Source: Lapillicoccus jejuensis
Lineage (GTDB): Bacteria > Actinomycetota > Actinomycetes > Actinomycetales > Dermatophilaceae
DNA length: 64,000 bases
Reading direction: 5' to 3'
Assembly: GCF_006715055.1 (NCBI RefSeq)
Contig: NZ_VFMN01000001.1
Coordinates: forward strand, 4,340,001 to 4,404,000
Positions 39,270-47,727 of the stretch are shown one piece after another. The position numbers and the translations under genes are program-made. Positions within the stretch are counted from its first letter, which is position 1, and every line of letters begins with the position of its first letter. The notes under the pieces were generated by a model. It worked only from the letters and a program-made list of their open reading frames with translations. It had not been told where the DNA came from and did no database searches.

Positions 39270-41145
39270 ATGTGCGACGACGGCCACGAGCTCGGACCCG
39301 ACGGGGTCGAGGAGGACGACGGCCCCGTCGTGGAGGAGGGGGCCGAGTGGTCCCCCCGCCCCAGCCGGCGGCTGGTCCTCGGGGGGCTCGCGGCCGCGGT
39401 GGGCGCTCCCGTGGCCCTCTCGGGCGGGGCCGCCCGCGCCGCCGGACGCAGTGCGGTGACCGGCCGGACCTCGCAGGTCGCCGCGATGCACCTGCACGCC
39501 AGCTTCAGCGAGCAGCAGGGCAGCTGGGAGGGGCAGGCCTGGCGCATGCAGCAGGAGGGCGTGGACCTCATGTTCATGACCGACCACTCGCACGGTCAGC
39601 TGGCCACGCACATGGCGAGCGACCTCACCGGCCTCGACCTCGTGCCCGTCTCGACCGGCGGCTCGTCGTCGCCCGGCCCCGTCGCGCGGCCGGGTGGCGG
39701 GCTGTCGCTCTCCGTCGCCAGCACGACGTCGCAGCCCGCGACCGCCGGGATCCTCACCGACCGGACGTCGAAGCGGAACCTGCTGGGGATGCGCACCTCG
39801 GTGATGGGTCAGGTCCTGCGGCACACCTTCGGTGCCGTCTCGGTCGACCCGGGCGGCCTGTACGAGGTCCGCGTCGGACTGTCGCACCACCCCGCCGCCG
39901 CGGGCAGGCCGGCCGGCGTCCACGGCCTGTGCTTCCGCTTCGGCCCGGGACTATCGCCCGGCACCCGGCTGGAGGACCGCGGCCTCACCGGCGTGGTGAC
40001 GGCACCGCTGCCCGCCGCCGGCACCACCGTGGCGCTCGACCTGGAGGCGGCGGCGGCCTCCGCGTGGCCCGACCTGGTCCCCCAGGACCAGGGCACCCAG
40101 TACCTCTCCTTCACGGCGACCAGCCCGGGACGCGGGGTCTCGGTCTCGGTCGACGTCACCGGCGTCGTCCTCGCCCGGGCCGCCCGCACCCCCCGCGGGC
40201 GTCGCGGCGGTCCAGCAGGCGATGGCCACCCGGTACGGCGCCCGGTACGGCGTGAGCATCGTGCCCGCGGCCGAGCTCGGGAAGACCAGCCACGTCAACG
40301 CCTTCACGACCCGGCAGTTCTTCGCCGCGGACGAGGAGCTGTCCTACCGCGACCCCGCGACCTACGTGCAGCGCAACGTCGCCGCGATCCACGCCCAGGG
40401 CGGCCTGGTCTCGTGGAACCACCCGTTCGGCGCGACGACGGGCCGGGTGACGACCGGCCCGGCCGCCGTGACGAGGCGCCGCAACGTCTACGCCGCCCTC
40501 GCCAAGCAGGACGTCTGGGGCGTCGACATCCTCGAGGTCGGCTACGCCGTGCGCGGGTCGATGGGGATCGAGGACCACCTCGCCCTGTGGGACACCTTCT
40601 CCCGGCACGCCCGGTTCCTCACCGGCAACGGGGTGAGCGACAGCCACGACAGCGCCCACGACCGGCTCGGCTTCGCGAACGAGTTCGTCACGGGTCTCTG
40701 GTCGCCCACCACCGGCCTGGGCGACGTGCTGCCCGCGCTGTCCGCGGGACGGGCCTGGACCCGGCACGCAAGGGCCTGGGCCGGCGGCCGACTCGACCTC
40801 GTCGTCGACGACACCTACCTCATGGGCCAGGTCGCGGTCGTCGGCGGCGGCGTGCACCGCCTCGCCGTCGCCGCCGACGCTCTGCCTCCCGGCTCGGTCG
40901 TCGAGGTGGTCGCCGGTCCGGTCGACCTGCAGGGCGTGGACCCCGGGACCGTCGTCCTGCAGCGCCTCCCGGCCTCGGCCTTCGGCGTGGCCGGGGTCGC
41001 GGGCTGCACGGTCGACGTGTCCGCCTCGACCTTCGTGCGCGTCACCGTCCGCTCGTCGGCCGGGACCGTCATCGGCGTGAGCAACCCCGTGTGGCTCCTG
41101 CTGTCAGCGCCCCCGACCGGGGTACCCGCCCCCCGACGACCCTGA
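39270..41145 (+). pseudogene. Exported PHP/CehA-like metallohydrolase, interrupted by a +1 frameshift
   Basis: The first part (39270 to about 40190) has a Tat-type signal ([16 protein letters not shown], residues 32-48) and then [10 protein letters not shown] and MTDHSHGQ, metal ligands of the PHP fold. The second part continues in another frame from about 40195 to 41145 with SWNHPFG near 40410, DSHDSAHDRLG near 40640 and a beta-rich C-terminus. The break falls in a run of six C at 40189-40194; with five C the reading frame is continuous and gives 624 residues. Unrepaired, the first frame stays open to 41156 with an unrelated tail. The ribosome binding site GGGAGG is 6 nt before the ATG. Real mutation or homopolymer sequencing error. 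Confidence 0.82.
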
Positions 41146-41164
41146 CGCCCCGCTGATCGGCCGG

Positions 41165-42280
41165 TCAGCGCGGCCGACCGGCGGGCGACTCGGCCCGCAC
41201 GGCGGCGTACGACGCCTCGAGGTCGGCCTCGGCGGGCCCCTCCAGGCGGGTCGGCCGGCCGAGCCCGTCGAGGACGACGAACCGCAGCCGGTCGCCGCGG
41301 GTCTTCTTGTCGCGGCCCATCGCGGTGCGCAGCGCCTCCCACGAGCCGCGGCCGGCGTACGCCGTCGGCAGCCCCAGCGAGGTGAGCACCGCCCGGTGCC
41401 GCGCGACGTCCGCCTCGGACAGGTGGCCGGTGCGCCGGGCCAGCTCGGCGACGAAGACCATGCCGACGGCGACGGCCTCGCCGTGCCGCCAGGTGTAGCC
41501 CTCGACCTGCTCGACGGCGTGGCCGAAGGTGTGGCCGTAGTTGAGGACCTCGCGCAGCGAGGACTCCAAGAGGTCGGCGGTGACGACCTCGGCCTTGACC
41601 CGCACGGCCCGCTCGACGAGCTCGCGCAGCCGCTCCCCCGCCGGGTCGGCGGCGTCCGCCGGGTCCTGCTCGACGAGGCGCAGGATCTCGGCGTCGGCGA
41701 CGAAGCCGCACTTGACGACCTCGGCCAGCCCGGCGGCCAGGTCGGCCGGCGGCAGGGTGGTGAGGACGTCGAGGTCGCAGACGACCCCGACGGGCTCGTG
41801 GAAGGCGCCGACGAGGTTCTTGCCCTCGGCCGTGTTGATGCCCGTCTTGCCCCCGACGGCCGCGTCGACCATGGCCAGCAGCGTCGTCGGCACCTGCACG
41901 ACGGCGACCCCGCGCAGCCAGGTGGCGGCGACGAACCCGGCGAGGTCGGTCACCGTGCCGCCGCCGACCCCGACGACCGCGTCGGTGCGGGTGAAGCCCT
42001 CCTGCCCGAGCCGGGCCCACAGCCCGGCGGCGACCTCGGCGGTCTTGGCCGACTCGGCGTCGGGCACGGCGGCGAGCACCGCCCGCACGCCCGCCTGCTC
42101 GGCGGCGTCGCCGAGGCGGCGGGCCAGCGCGGCCATCGGCTCCGGGTGGACGACGAGGACGCGGCTGACGCCCGCGGGCAGCAGGCGGGTGACGACCGAC
42201 GGGTCGCCGAGCAGGCCGCGGCCGACGAGGACGTCGTACGCCGCCGCGCCGGTGCCGACCCCGATCGTCGTGACGCTCAC
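41165..42280 (-). CDS. aroB: 3-dehydroquinate synthase
   Basis: Second step of the shikimate pathway. 371 residues. NAD-binding GVGGGTVTDLAGFVAATWLRG near residue 102 (landmarks GGGTVTD, WLRG), PTTLLAMVDAAVGGKTGIN near 130, and metal ligands EVVKCGF near 185, NYGHTFGHAVE near 248 and WRHGEAVAVGM near 265. The start overlaps the aroK stop by 4 nt, closing the aroC-aroK-aroB block. Confidence 0.96.
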   Translation of the reverse strand: MSVTTIGVGTGAAAYDVLVGRGLLGDPSVVTRLLPAGVSRVLVVHPEPMAALARRLGDAAEQAGVRAVLAAVPDAESAKTAEVAAGLWARLGQEGFTRTDAVVGVGGGTVTDLAGFVAATWLRGVAVVQVPTTLLAMVDAAVGGKTGINTAEGKNLVGAFHEPVGVVCDLDVLTTLPPADLAAGLAEVVKCGFVADAEILRLVEQDPADAADPAGERLRELVERAVRVKAEVVTADLLESSLREVLNYGHTFGHAVEQVEGYTWRHGEAVAVGMVFVAELARRTGHLSEADVARHRAVLTSLGLPTAYAGRGSWEALRTAMGRDKKTRGDRLRFVVLDGLGRPTRLEGPAEADLEASYAAVRAESPAGRPR

Positions 42281-42864
42281 GCGTCGGTCCCCTCGGTCCC
42301 CTCGGTCCCCTCGGTCCCGTCAGAGCCGGCGCCGGGGGCGGGCGTGAGCCCGAGCGCCTGCGCCGCCTCGGCGGCGACGTCCTGCGGGGTGCGGCCGGCG
42401 GTGTCGACGCGGACCGTCGCGAGCGCCTCGTAGACGGGGCGGCGCACCTTCATCATGGCGATCCACGACCCGCGCGGGTTGACCGCCAGCAACGGCCGGG
42501 CCCCGTCGAAGCCGACCCGGCGGGCGGCGTCGGCGATACCGACGTCGAGGAAGACGACCCGGCGGCCGGCGAGCAGCTCGCGCACCGGCTCCTGGATCGG
42601 CGCGCCACCGCCGAGCGAGACCACACCGCGCGACTCGGTGAGCGCGGCCGCGACGGCGTCCCTCTCGAGGGTGCGGAAGGCGGCCTCGCCGTCGTCGACG
42701 AAGATCTCCGAGATGCTGCGGCCGGCCGTCCGGACCACCCGCTCGTCAGTGTCCTCGAAGGGGAGGCCGAGCAGCTCGGCGAGGGCCTGCCCCGTCACGG
42801 TCTTGCCCGAACCGGGCGGCCCGATGAGGACGACGACGGGCCCGTCGGCGACGGGCTGGCTCAC
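42277..42864 (-). CDS. aroK: Shikimate kinase
   Basis: Phosphorylates shikimate. 195 residues. P-loop [13 protein letters not shown] near residue 13, DTDERV near 38 (Mg and shikimate), FRTLERDAV near 62 and LGGGAP near 85. The C-terminus ends in a [13 protein letters not shown] tail produced by a 9-bp tandem repeat and is dispensable-looking. Start GTG overlaps aroC by GTGA. Confidence 0.95.
   Translation of the reverse strand: MSQPVADGPVVVLIGPPGSGKTVTGQALAELLGLPFEDTDERVVRTAGRSISEIFVDDGEAAFRTLERDAVAAALTESRGVVSLGGGAPIQEPVRELLAGRRVVFLDVGIADAARRVGFDGARPLLAVNPRGSWIAMMKVRRPVYEALATVRVDTAGRTPQDVAAEAAQALGLTPAPGAGSDGTEGTEGTEGTDA
42285..42320. repeat. Four tandem 9-bp units at the 3' end of aroK
   Basis: Four copies of cggtcccct (the last with one change) encode the repeating GTE tail of AroK. 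Being three codons long, gain or loss of units keeps the frame and the stop codon. Confidence 0.85.
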
Positions 42865-44096
42865 GACGTCCACGTCCGCAGGCGCTCGGGCACGGAGGCG
42901 AGGTAGGACTCGTGGTTGCGCCGGGTCTCGGAGACGCTGTCGCCGCCGAACTTCTCCAGGCACGCGTCGGCGAGCACGAGCGCGACCATCGCCTCGGCGA
43001 CGACCCCCGCCGCGGGCACCGCGCAGACGTCGGAGCGCTGGTGGATGGCCTTGGCCGGCTCGTCCGAGGCGGTGTCGACGGTGTCGAGCGAGCGCGGCAC
43101 CGTCGAGATCGGCTTCATCGCGGCGCGGACCCGCAGCACCTGGCCGGTCGACATGCCACCCTCGGTGCCGCCCGCGCGACCGGTCCGGCGGCGGATCGCC
43201 CCGGCCTCGTCGCGCTCCATCTCGTCGTGCGCCCGGGAGCCGCGGCGGCGCGCCGTCCGGAAGCCGTCGCCGACCTCGACGCCCTTGATGGCCTGGATCC
43301 CCATGAGCGCGGCCGCGAGCCGCGAGTCGAGGCGGCGGTCCCAGTGGACGTGCGAGCCGAGGCCCGGGGGGACGCCGTACGCGAGGACCTCGACGACCCC
43401 GCCGAGGGTGTCGCCGTCCTTGCGGGCGGCCTCGACCTCGGCGACCATCGCGGCCGAACCGTCGGCGTCGAGGGTGCGCACCGGGTCGGCGTCGAGCCGC
43501 TCGACGTCGTCGGGCAGCGGCAGCGGCGCGTCGTCGGCGACGCCGGCCTCGCCGATGGCGACGGTGTGCGACACCAGCCGGATCCCGTAGGCCTGGGCGA
43601 GGAGGCGCGCGGCGACCTCGCCGAGGGCCACGCGGGCGGCGGTCTCGCGGGCCGAGGCCCGCTCGAGCACCGGGCGGGCGTCGTCGAAGGCGTACTTCTG
43701 CATGCCGACGAGGTCGGCGTGACCGGGCCGCGGGCGGGTCAGCGGCCGGTTGCGCGCGACCTCCTTCTCCGCGTTGACGTCGTCGGACGCGGCGAACGCC
43801 TCGTCCGTGACGGGGTCGGGGCTCATCACCGTCTCCCACTTCGGCCACTCGGAGTTGCCGATCCGGACCGCGAACGGCGACCCGAGGCTGACCCCGTGCC
43901 GCAGCCCGCCGAGCACGTCGACCCGGTCCTGCTCGAACTTCATCCGCGCGCCGCGCCCGAAGCCCAGCCGGCGTCGCGCGAGGGCCGCGGCGACGTCGCC
44001 GCTGGTCACCTCGACGCCCGCCGGCAGCCCTTCGAGGACGGCGACGAGGGCGGGTCCGTGGGACTCTCCGGCCGTCAGCCACCGCAGGTGTGCCAT
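42861..44096 (-). CDS. aroC: Chorismate synthase
   Basis: Final step to chorismate, requiring reduced flavin. 411 residues. [11 protein letters not shown] at the N-terminus, [13 protein letters not shown] near residue 125, [13 protein letters not shown] near 148, and the C-terminal [17 protein letters not shown] near 355 with flavin-binding residues. Starts 36 nt after the prepilin peptidase gene ends. Confidence 0.97.
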   Translation of the reverse strand: MAHLRWLTAGESHGPALVAVLEGLPAGVEVTSGDVAAALARRRLGFGRGARMKFEQDRVDVLGGLRHGVSLGSPFAVRIGNSEWPKWETVMSPDPVTDEAFAASDDVNAEKEVARNRPLTRPRPGHADLVGMQKYAFDDARPVLERASARETAARVALGEVAARLLAQAYGIRLVSHTVAIGEAGVADDAPLPLPDDVERLDADPVRTLDADGSAAMVAEVEAARKDGDTLGGVVEVLAYGVPPGLGSHVHWDRRLDSRLAAALMGIQAIKGVEVGDGFRTARRRGSRAHDEMERDEAGAIRRRTGRAGGTEGGMSTGQVLRVRAAMKPISTVPRSLDTVDTASDEPAKAIHQRSDVCAVPAAGVVAEAMVALVLADACLEKFGGDSVSETRRNHESYLASVPERLRTWTS

Positions 44097-44131
44097 GCCG
44101 ACGATCCTGCCACCCGGGGTCCGGGTGCCCG

Positions 44132-44914
44132 TCAGCCGCCCAGCGGTCGGACGGACAGCATGGCCGCCAGCAGCGCGCCGGCGACGAGGTAGGGCCCGAA
44201 GGCGACCGACGTGTGCCGGCGCACCCGCCGGGCCAGCAGCAGCACGAGCAGGACGACCCCGGCCACGACGAACGCGAGGTAGGCACCGGCCACCGCCGTC
44301 GCCACCCCCAGCCAGCCCAGGGCCGCCGAGAGGATCGCGCCCAGGGTGACGTCGCCGAGGCCGAAGGGCAGGCCCGGCACGAGCAGGCTGAGGAGCGACA
44401 GGAGCAGGTACGCCGCCCCGCCGCCCACCCCCACGAGCACGGCCCGCAGCAGGGCGCCCCAGTCCCCCGTCACCGCCGAGGCGACGACGAGCAGCAGCAG
44501 CAGACCCGGCACGAGCGGCAGGGTCAGCCCCTGCGGCAGCCGGTGCACGTCGGCGTCGATCCAGGCCAGGGCCACCCCCACCGCCCCCAGCAGGAGGAAG
44601 GCGGGCAGCAGCGCCCCCTGAGCGACCCCGCCGAGGCGCCAGGCCAGCAGCCCCCAGACGACCGGGACGGCGACGACGACGACCCCCGGCGGCGCGGGAC
44701 GCGGACGGGGCGCGAGGGGCAGCGGACCGAGCATCTCGCGGTCCCCCGCGCCGCGCGGCAGCCGCGGCAGCTCGCGGGTCGGGCGCAGCGCCTCGTCGTC
44801 GAGGCGGTAGCCGAGGGTGGCCAGCGGTCGGGCGAGGACGAGGCCGACGACGACCCCGGCGAGGGTCACGGCGACGACGAGCCAGAGCGGGGCGCTCGGC
44901 GCGGGCGTGCTCAC
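44132..44914 (-). CDS. Prepilin peptidase (A24 family), short form without methylase domain
   Basis: Membrane aspartyl protease that cleaves type IV/Flp-type prepilin leaders. 260 residues with about seven transmembrane segments. The two catalytic aspartates are in [11 protein letters not shown] (near residue 118) and FGLGDVTLG (near 180, the GxGD motif); SVAFGPYL is the C-terminal signature. The N-terminal cysteine-rich methyltransferase domain of PilD is missing, as in many actinobacteria. No pilin genes are in the window, so its substrates lie elsewhere. Confidence 0.88.
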   Translation of the reverse strand: MSTPAPSAPLWLVVAVTLAGVVVGLVLARPLATLGYRLDDEALRPTRELPRLPRGAGDREMLGPLPLAPRPRPAPPGVVVVAVPVVWGLLAWRLGGVAQGALLPAFLLLGAVGVALAWIDADVHRLPQGLTLPLVPGLLLLLVVASAVTGDWGALLRAVLVGVGGGAAYLLLSLLSLLVPGLPFGLGDVTLGAILSAALGWLGVATAVAGAYLAFVVAGVVLLVLLLARRVRRHTSVAFGPYLVAGALLAAMLSVRPLGG

Positions 44915-44927
44915 GTGCTGCTCACCA

Positions 44928-44951
44928 GGTCACCGGGTCACCGGGTCACCG
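44928..44951. repeat. Three tandem 8-bp units at the aroE stop codon
   Basis: Three copies of (a/g)ggtcacc span the aroE stop and the start of the 31-nt gap before the prepilin peptidase gene. The unit length is not a multiple of three, but the stop codon is in the first unit read, so copy changes would only alter spacing. Confidence 0.7.
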
Positions 44952-45815
44952 GGCGGTCGGGGCGAGGGCGTGGCCCGTCGCCGCGGCCAGCGCCGCGCGC
45001 ATCGCCTCGAGCGGGGCGGGGCGGCCGGTCATCAGCTCGACCTGTCGCGCCCCCTGGTGCAGCAGCATGAGGGTGCCCGGCAGGGCGGCCCAGCCGCGGG
45101 CGCGGGCGGCCGCGAGCAGCGGGGTGTCGCCGTCCCCGTAGACGGCGTCGAGGGCGGCCGTCCCGCCCGCCGGGAGCCCGGCCACCCAGTCGGCGGTCGC
45201 CGCGGGCGGGACGGTGCTGACGACGGCCTCGACGGTGGCGGGCCACCGTCCCGGGCCGGTGGTGGCGACCTCGAGACCGGCGGCCCGCGCCTGGGCCACG
45301 GTCTCGGGGCGGGCCTCTGCGCGGACCATGAACCGCACGCGGCGCGCGCCGAGCGCGGCGGCCGCGGCGACGGCGGCGCGCGCGGTGGCCCCCGACCCGA
45401 GGACGAGCAGCTCCTCGAGCCGCGTCACCCCGGCCTCGCCGAGGGCGGCGACCAGGCCGTGGACGTCGGTGTTGTCGGCCGACCAGGACCCGTCGGCGCG
45501 ACGCACGAGGGTGTTGGCCGCGCCGGTCGCCCGGGCGAGGTCGCTCGTCTCGTCGGCGAGCGCGAGCGCGGCCTCCTTGAGCGGCATGGTCAGGGACAGC
45601 CCCACCCACTGCGGGCCGAGGCCCGCGAGGTGGGCCTCCAGCCCGTCCGCCTCGACCCGCGCGGCGTCGTACGTCCAGCCGGTGAGGTGCAGGGCGTCGT
45701 ACGCCGCGCGGTGCAGCACCGGCGAGAGCGAGTGCGCGACCGGCGACCCGAGGACGCCGGCCCGGCGCCCCCCGGTCGGTCCGGTGGTGGGACCTGCAGG
45801 GGGCTCGCTCAGCAC
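44946..45815 (-). CDS. aroE: Shikimate dehydrogenase
   Basis: NADPH-dependent reduction of dehydroshikimate. About 289 residues. Shikimate-binding GVLGSPVAHSLSP near residue 18; catalytic Lys in LTMPLKE (near 73, a variant of the usual NVTxPxK) and Asp in ADNTDVHG near 110; NADP-binding LGSGATARAA near 138. GTG 45815 overlaps the mltG stop by 7 nt; a GTG at 45839 is possible but would extend further into mltG. Confidence 0.93.
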   Translation of the reverse strand: MLSEPPAGPTTGPTGGRRAGVLGSPVAHSLSPVLHRAAYDALHLTGWTYDAARVEADGLEAHLAGLGPQWVGLSLTMPLKEAALALADETSDLARATGAANTLVRRADGSWSADNTDVHGLVAALGEAGVTRLEELLVLGSGATARAAVAAAAALGARRVRFMVRAEARPETVAQARAAGLEVATTGPGRWPATVEAVVSTVPPAATADWVAGLPAGGTAALDAVYGDGDTPLLAAARARGWAALPGTLMLLHQGARQVELMTGRPAPLEAMRAALAAATGHALAPTAR

Positions 45816-47101
45816 TTGCCCGGGTTCTGCGAGCACCACTTCTGGAACTCGGCGACGTTGGCCTCGTGCTCGGCCGCGGTCGTCGCGAACTTCGTCTCAC
45901 CCGTCGAGGGGTTGACGGCGACGAAGTACAGCCACGGCCCGGCGGCCGGGTTCTGCGCGGCGGTGATGGCCTGGGCGCCCGGGTTGCCGATCGGCCCGAC
46001 GGGTAGGCCGTCGCGCACGTAGGTGTTGTAGCCGTTGTTCGCGGCCCGCTCGGCGTCGGTCGTCGTGATGGCCCGCTTCTGGACGCCGTAGCTGACCGTG
46101 GAGTCGAGCTGCAGCTTCATCGGCTTGGCCAGGCGGTTGTCGATGACCCGTGCGATCTTCGGCAGGTCGGCGGCGCGCCGGCCCTCGGCCTGGACGATGC
46201 TCGCGAGGATCAGCGTCCGCTCCTGCTGGCCCGGCGGGACGCCCAGCGAGGTCAGCTCGGCCTGCGTCTTGGCCACCATCTCGGTCAGCTGCTCGACGGC
46301 GCTGGTGCTGGAGGAGAACTCGTACGTCGACGGGAACAGCCAGCCCTCGAGGTTGCCCTTGGCCTCGGCCGGCAGGCCGATCGAGGCGGGGTCCTTGGCG
46401 GCGGCCTGGTAGTCGGCGAGCGGGACGCCGGTCTGCTTCGAGAGCAGGGCGAGGGTCTCGCTCAGCCAGAGGCCCTCGCGCACGGTCACCTGGGGCACGG
46501 ACCGGTTGGCCGGGTCGACGAGGACGGCGAGCGCCCCGGCGGCCGACATCTGCTTCTTCAGCGCGTAGGCGCCGGGCTGGATCGAGGCACCGCGGGGGTC
46601 GTCGGCAGCGGCGGAGGCGAACGCCTTGGCGGTCTTGACGACGTCGGCGTCCTGCAGCTTGGTGCCGATCGCGCTCGCGGTGTCGCCATCGGCGACGGTG
46701 ACGACGACCGAGCCGGTGCCCGGCCCCGGGTAGTCCTGGCTCTCGGTGGCGACGTCGAGCAGCGGCCGCAGCTTGCCCACGGCGACCCAGCCGGCGCCGG
46801 CGACGACGGCCAGCGCGACGACGAGGACGATGAGCCCGCGCACCCGGCGCCGGCGGCCCTGCCGTCGCAGGCGGGCGTGCTCGCGGCGCGCGGTGCGCGA
46901 GGACGGCTCGGCCGCCATCCCGGCCAGCGGGTGGTCGTGGTCCTCGGGCAGCTCGTCCCCGTGGAGGTCCTCCTCGTGGAGGTCGTGCTCGAGGTCGTCG
47001 TACGACGTCTCGTCCCACTCGTGCTCGGCCCAGGCGTCGTCGTCGGTCCCGGGGTGGGGGGCCTCGTCGAGTCGCCCGCGGGTGTCGCGGGGGTCGGTCA
47101 T
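45809..47101 (-). CDS. mltG: Endolytic murein transglycosylase MltG
   Basis: Cleaves nascent glycan strands and may release new peptidoglycan from the membrane. 430 residues: a long acidic cytoplasmic N-terminus (residues 1-70, Asp/Glu/His rich), one transmembrane helix near 88-108, a LysM-like region and the YceG domain with catalytic Glu in ILASIVQAEGR (near 305) and NTYVRDGLPVGPIGNPG near 370. Start and the ruvX stop share one base. Confidence 0.95.
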   Translation of the reverse strand: MTDPRDTRGRLDEAPHPGTDDDAWAEHEWDETSYDDLEHDLHEEDLHGDELPEDHDHPLAGMAAEPSSRTARREHARLRRQGRRRRVRGLIVLVVALAVVAGAGWVAVGKLRPLLDVATESQDYPGPGTGSVVVTVADGDTASAIGTKLQDADVVKTAKAFASAAADDPRGASIQPGAYALKKQMSAAGALAVLVDPANRSVPQVTVREGLWLSETLALLSKQTGVPLADYQAAAKDPASIGLPAEAKGNLEGWLFPSTYEFSSSTSAVEQLTEMVAKTQAELTSLGVPPGQQERTLILASIVQAEGRRAADLPKIARVIDNRLAKPMKLQLDSTVSYGVQKRAITTTDAERAANNGYNTYVRDGLPVGPIGNPGAQAITAAQNPAAGPWLYFVAVNPSTGETKFATTAAEHEANVAEFQKWCSQNPGKC

Positions 47102-47727
47102 CAGGTGCGGTCCTTCGTGTCGGGGTCCGGTCCGGACCCGGGACGTCGACCGGTGGGCTCGTCGTGGGGTCGAGCGTGGTCGGTGCCCGTGGTGCGGGCC
47201 TTGCGGCGCCGGCGGACGGTGACGAGCTCCCCCGGGGCCCGTCCCGACGCCCGCTCGGCGTCGAGAGCGCCCTGGAGGATGAGGACCGCGGCGGCCTGGT
47301 CGACCACGGCACGGTGCGCTCGACCTGCGAGGCCGCTCTCGTGCAGTGTCCTTGTCGCACTCACCGTGGTCAAGCGCTCGTCGACGAGCCGCACCGGGAC
47401 CGGACGGACCAGTGCCGCCAGTTCGACCGCATATGCCCGGGCCGTCCGGGCCGCCGGTCCCTCCTCCCCGGACAGCGACCGGGGCAGCCCCACGACGACC
47501 TCGACGACCCCGCGCGCGACGGTCTCGTCGGCGATCCGCCGCTGGTCGGAGCCACCGGCGGCGTCCCGGGCGAGGGTCTCGACCGGCGTGGCGAGCAGGC
47601 CGGACGGGTCGCTGGCGGCGAGGCCGACGCGGACCGAGCCGACGTCGACGCCGAGCCGCACCCCGGCGCGGGGGCCCCCTCCCGGGGGGCCGCCCGCACC
47701 GGGGCCGGGCGTCTCAGCCCCGCTCAC
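47101..47727 (-). CDS. ruvX: Holliday junction resolvase-like RuvX (YqgF)
   Basis: RNase H-fold nuclease implicated in rRNA 5'-end processing and possibly junction resolution. 208 residues from GTG 47727. LGVDVGSVRVGLAASD near residue 25 has the first catalytic Asp, VVGLPRSLSGEEGP near 75 the family loop, RLVDERLTTVSA near 118, and DQAAAVLILQ near 150 the last Asp. Both ends are low-complexity (Pro/Gly at the N-terminus, Arg/Asp/Thr at the C-terminus). The start overlaps alaS by 14 nt; a shorter start nearer LGVDVG is possible. Confidence 0.9.
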   Translation of the reverse strand: MSGAETPGPGAGGPPGGGPRAGVRLGVDVGSVRVGLAASDPSGLLATPVETLARDAAGGSDQRRIADETVARGVVEVVVGLPRSLSGEEGPAARTARAYAVELAALVRPVPVRLVDERLTTVSATRTLHESGLAGRAHRAVVDQAAAVLILQGALDAERASGRAPGELVTVRRRRKARTTGTDHARPHDEPTGRRPGSGPDPDTKDRT

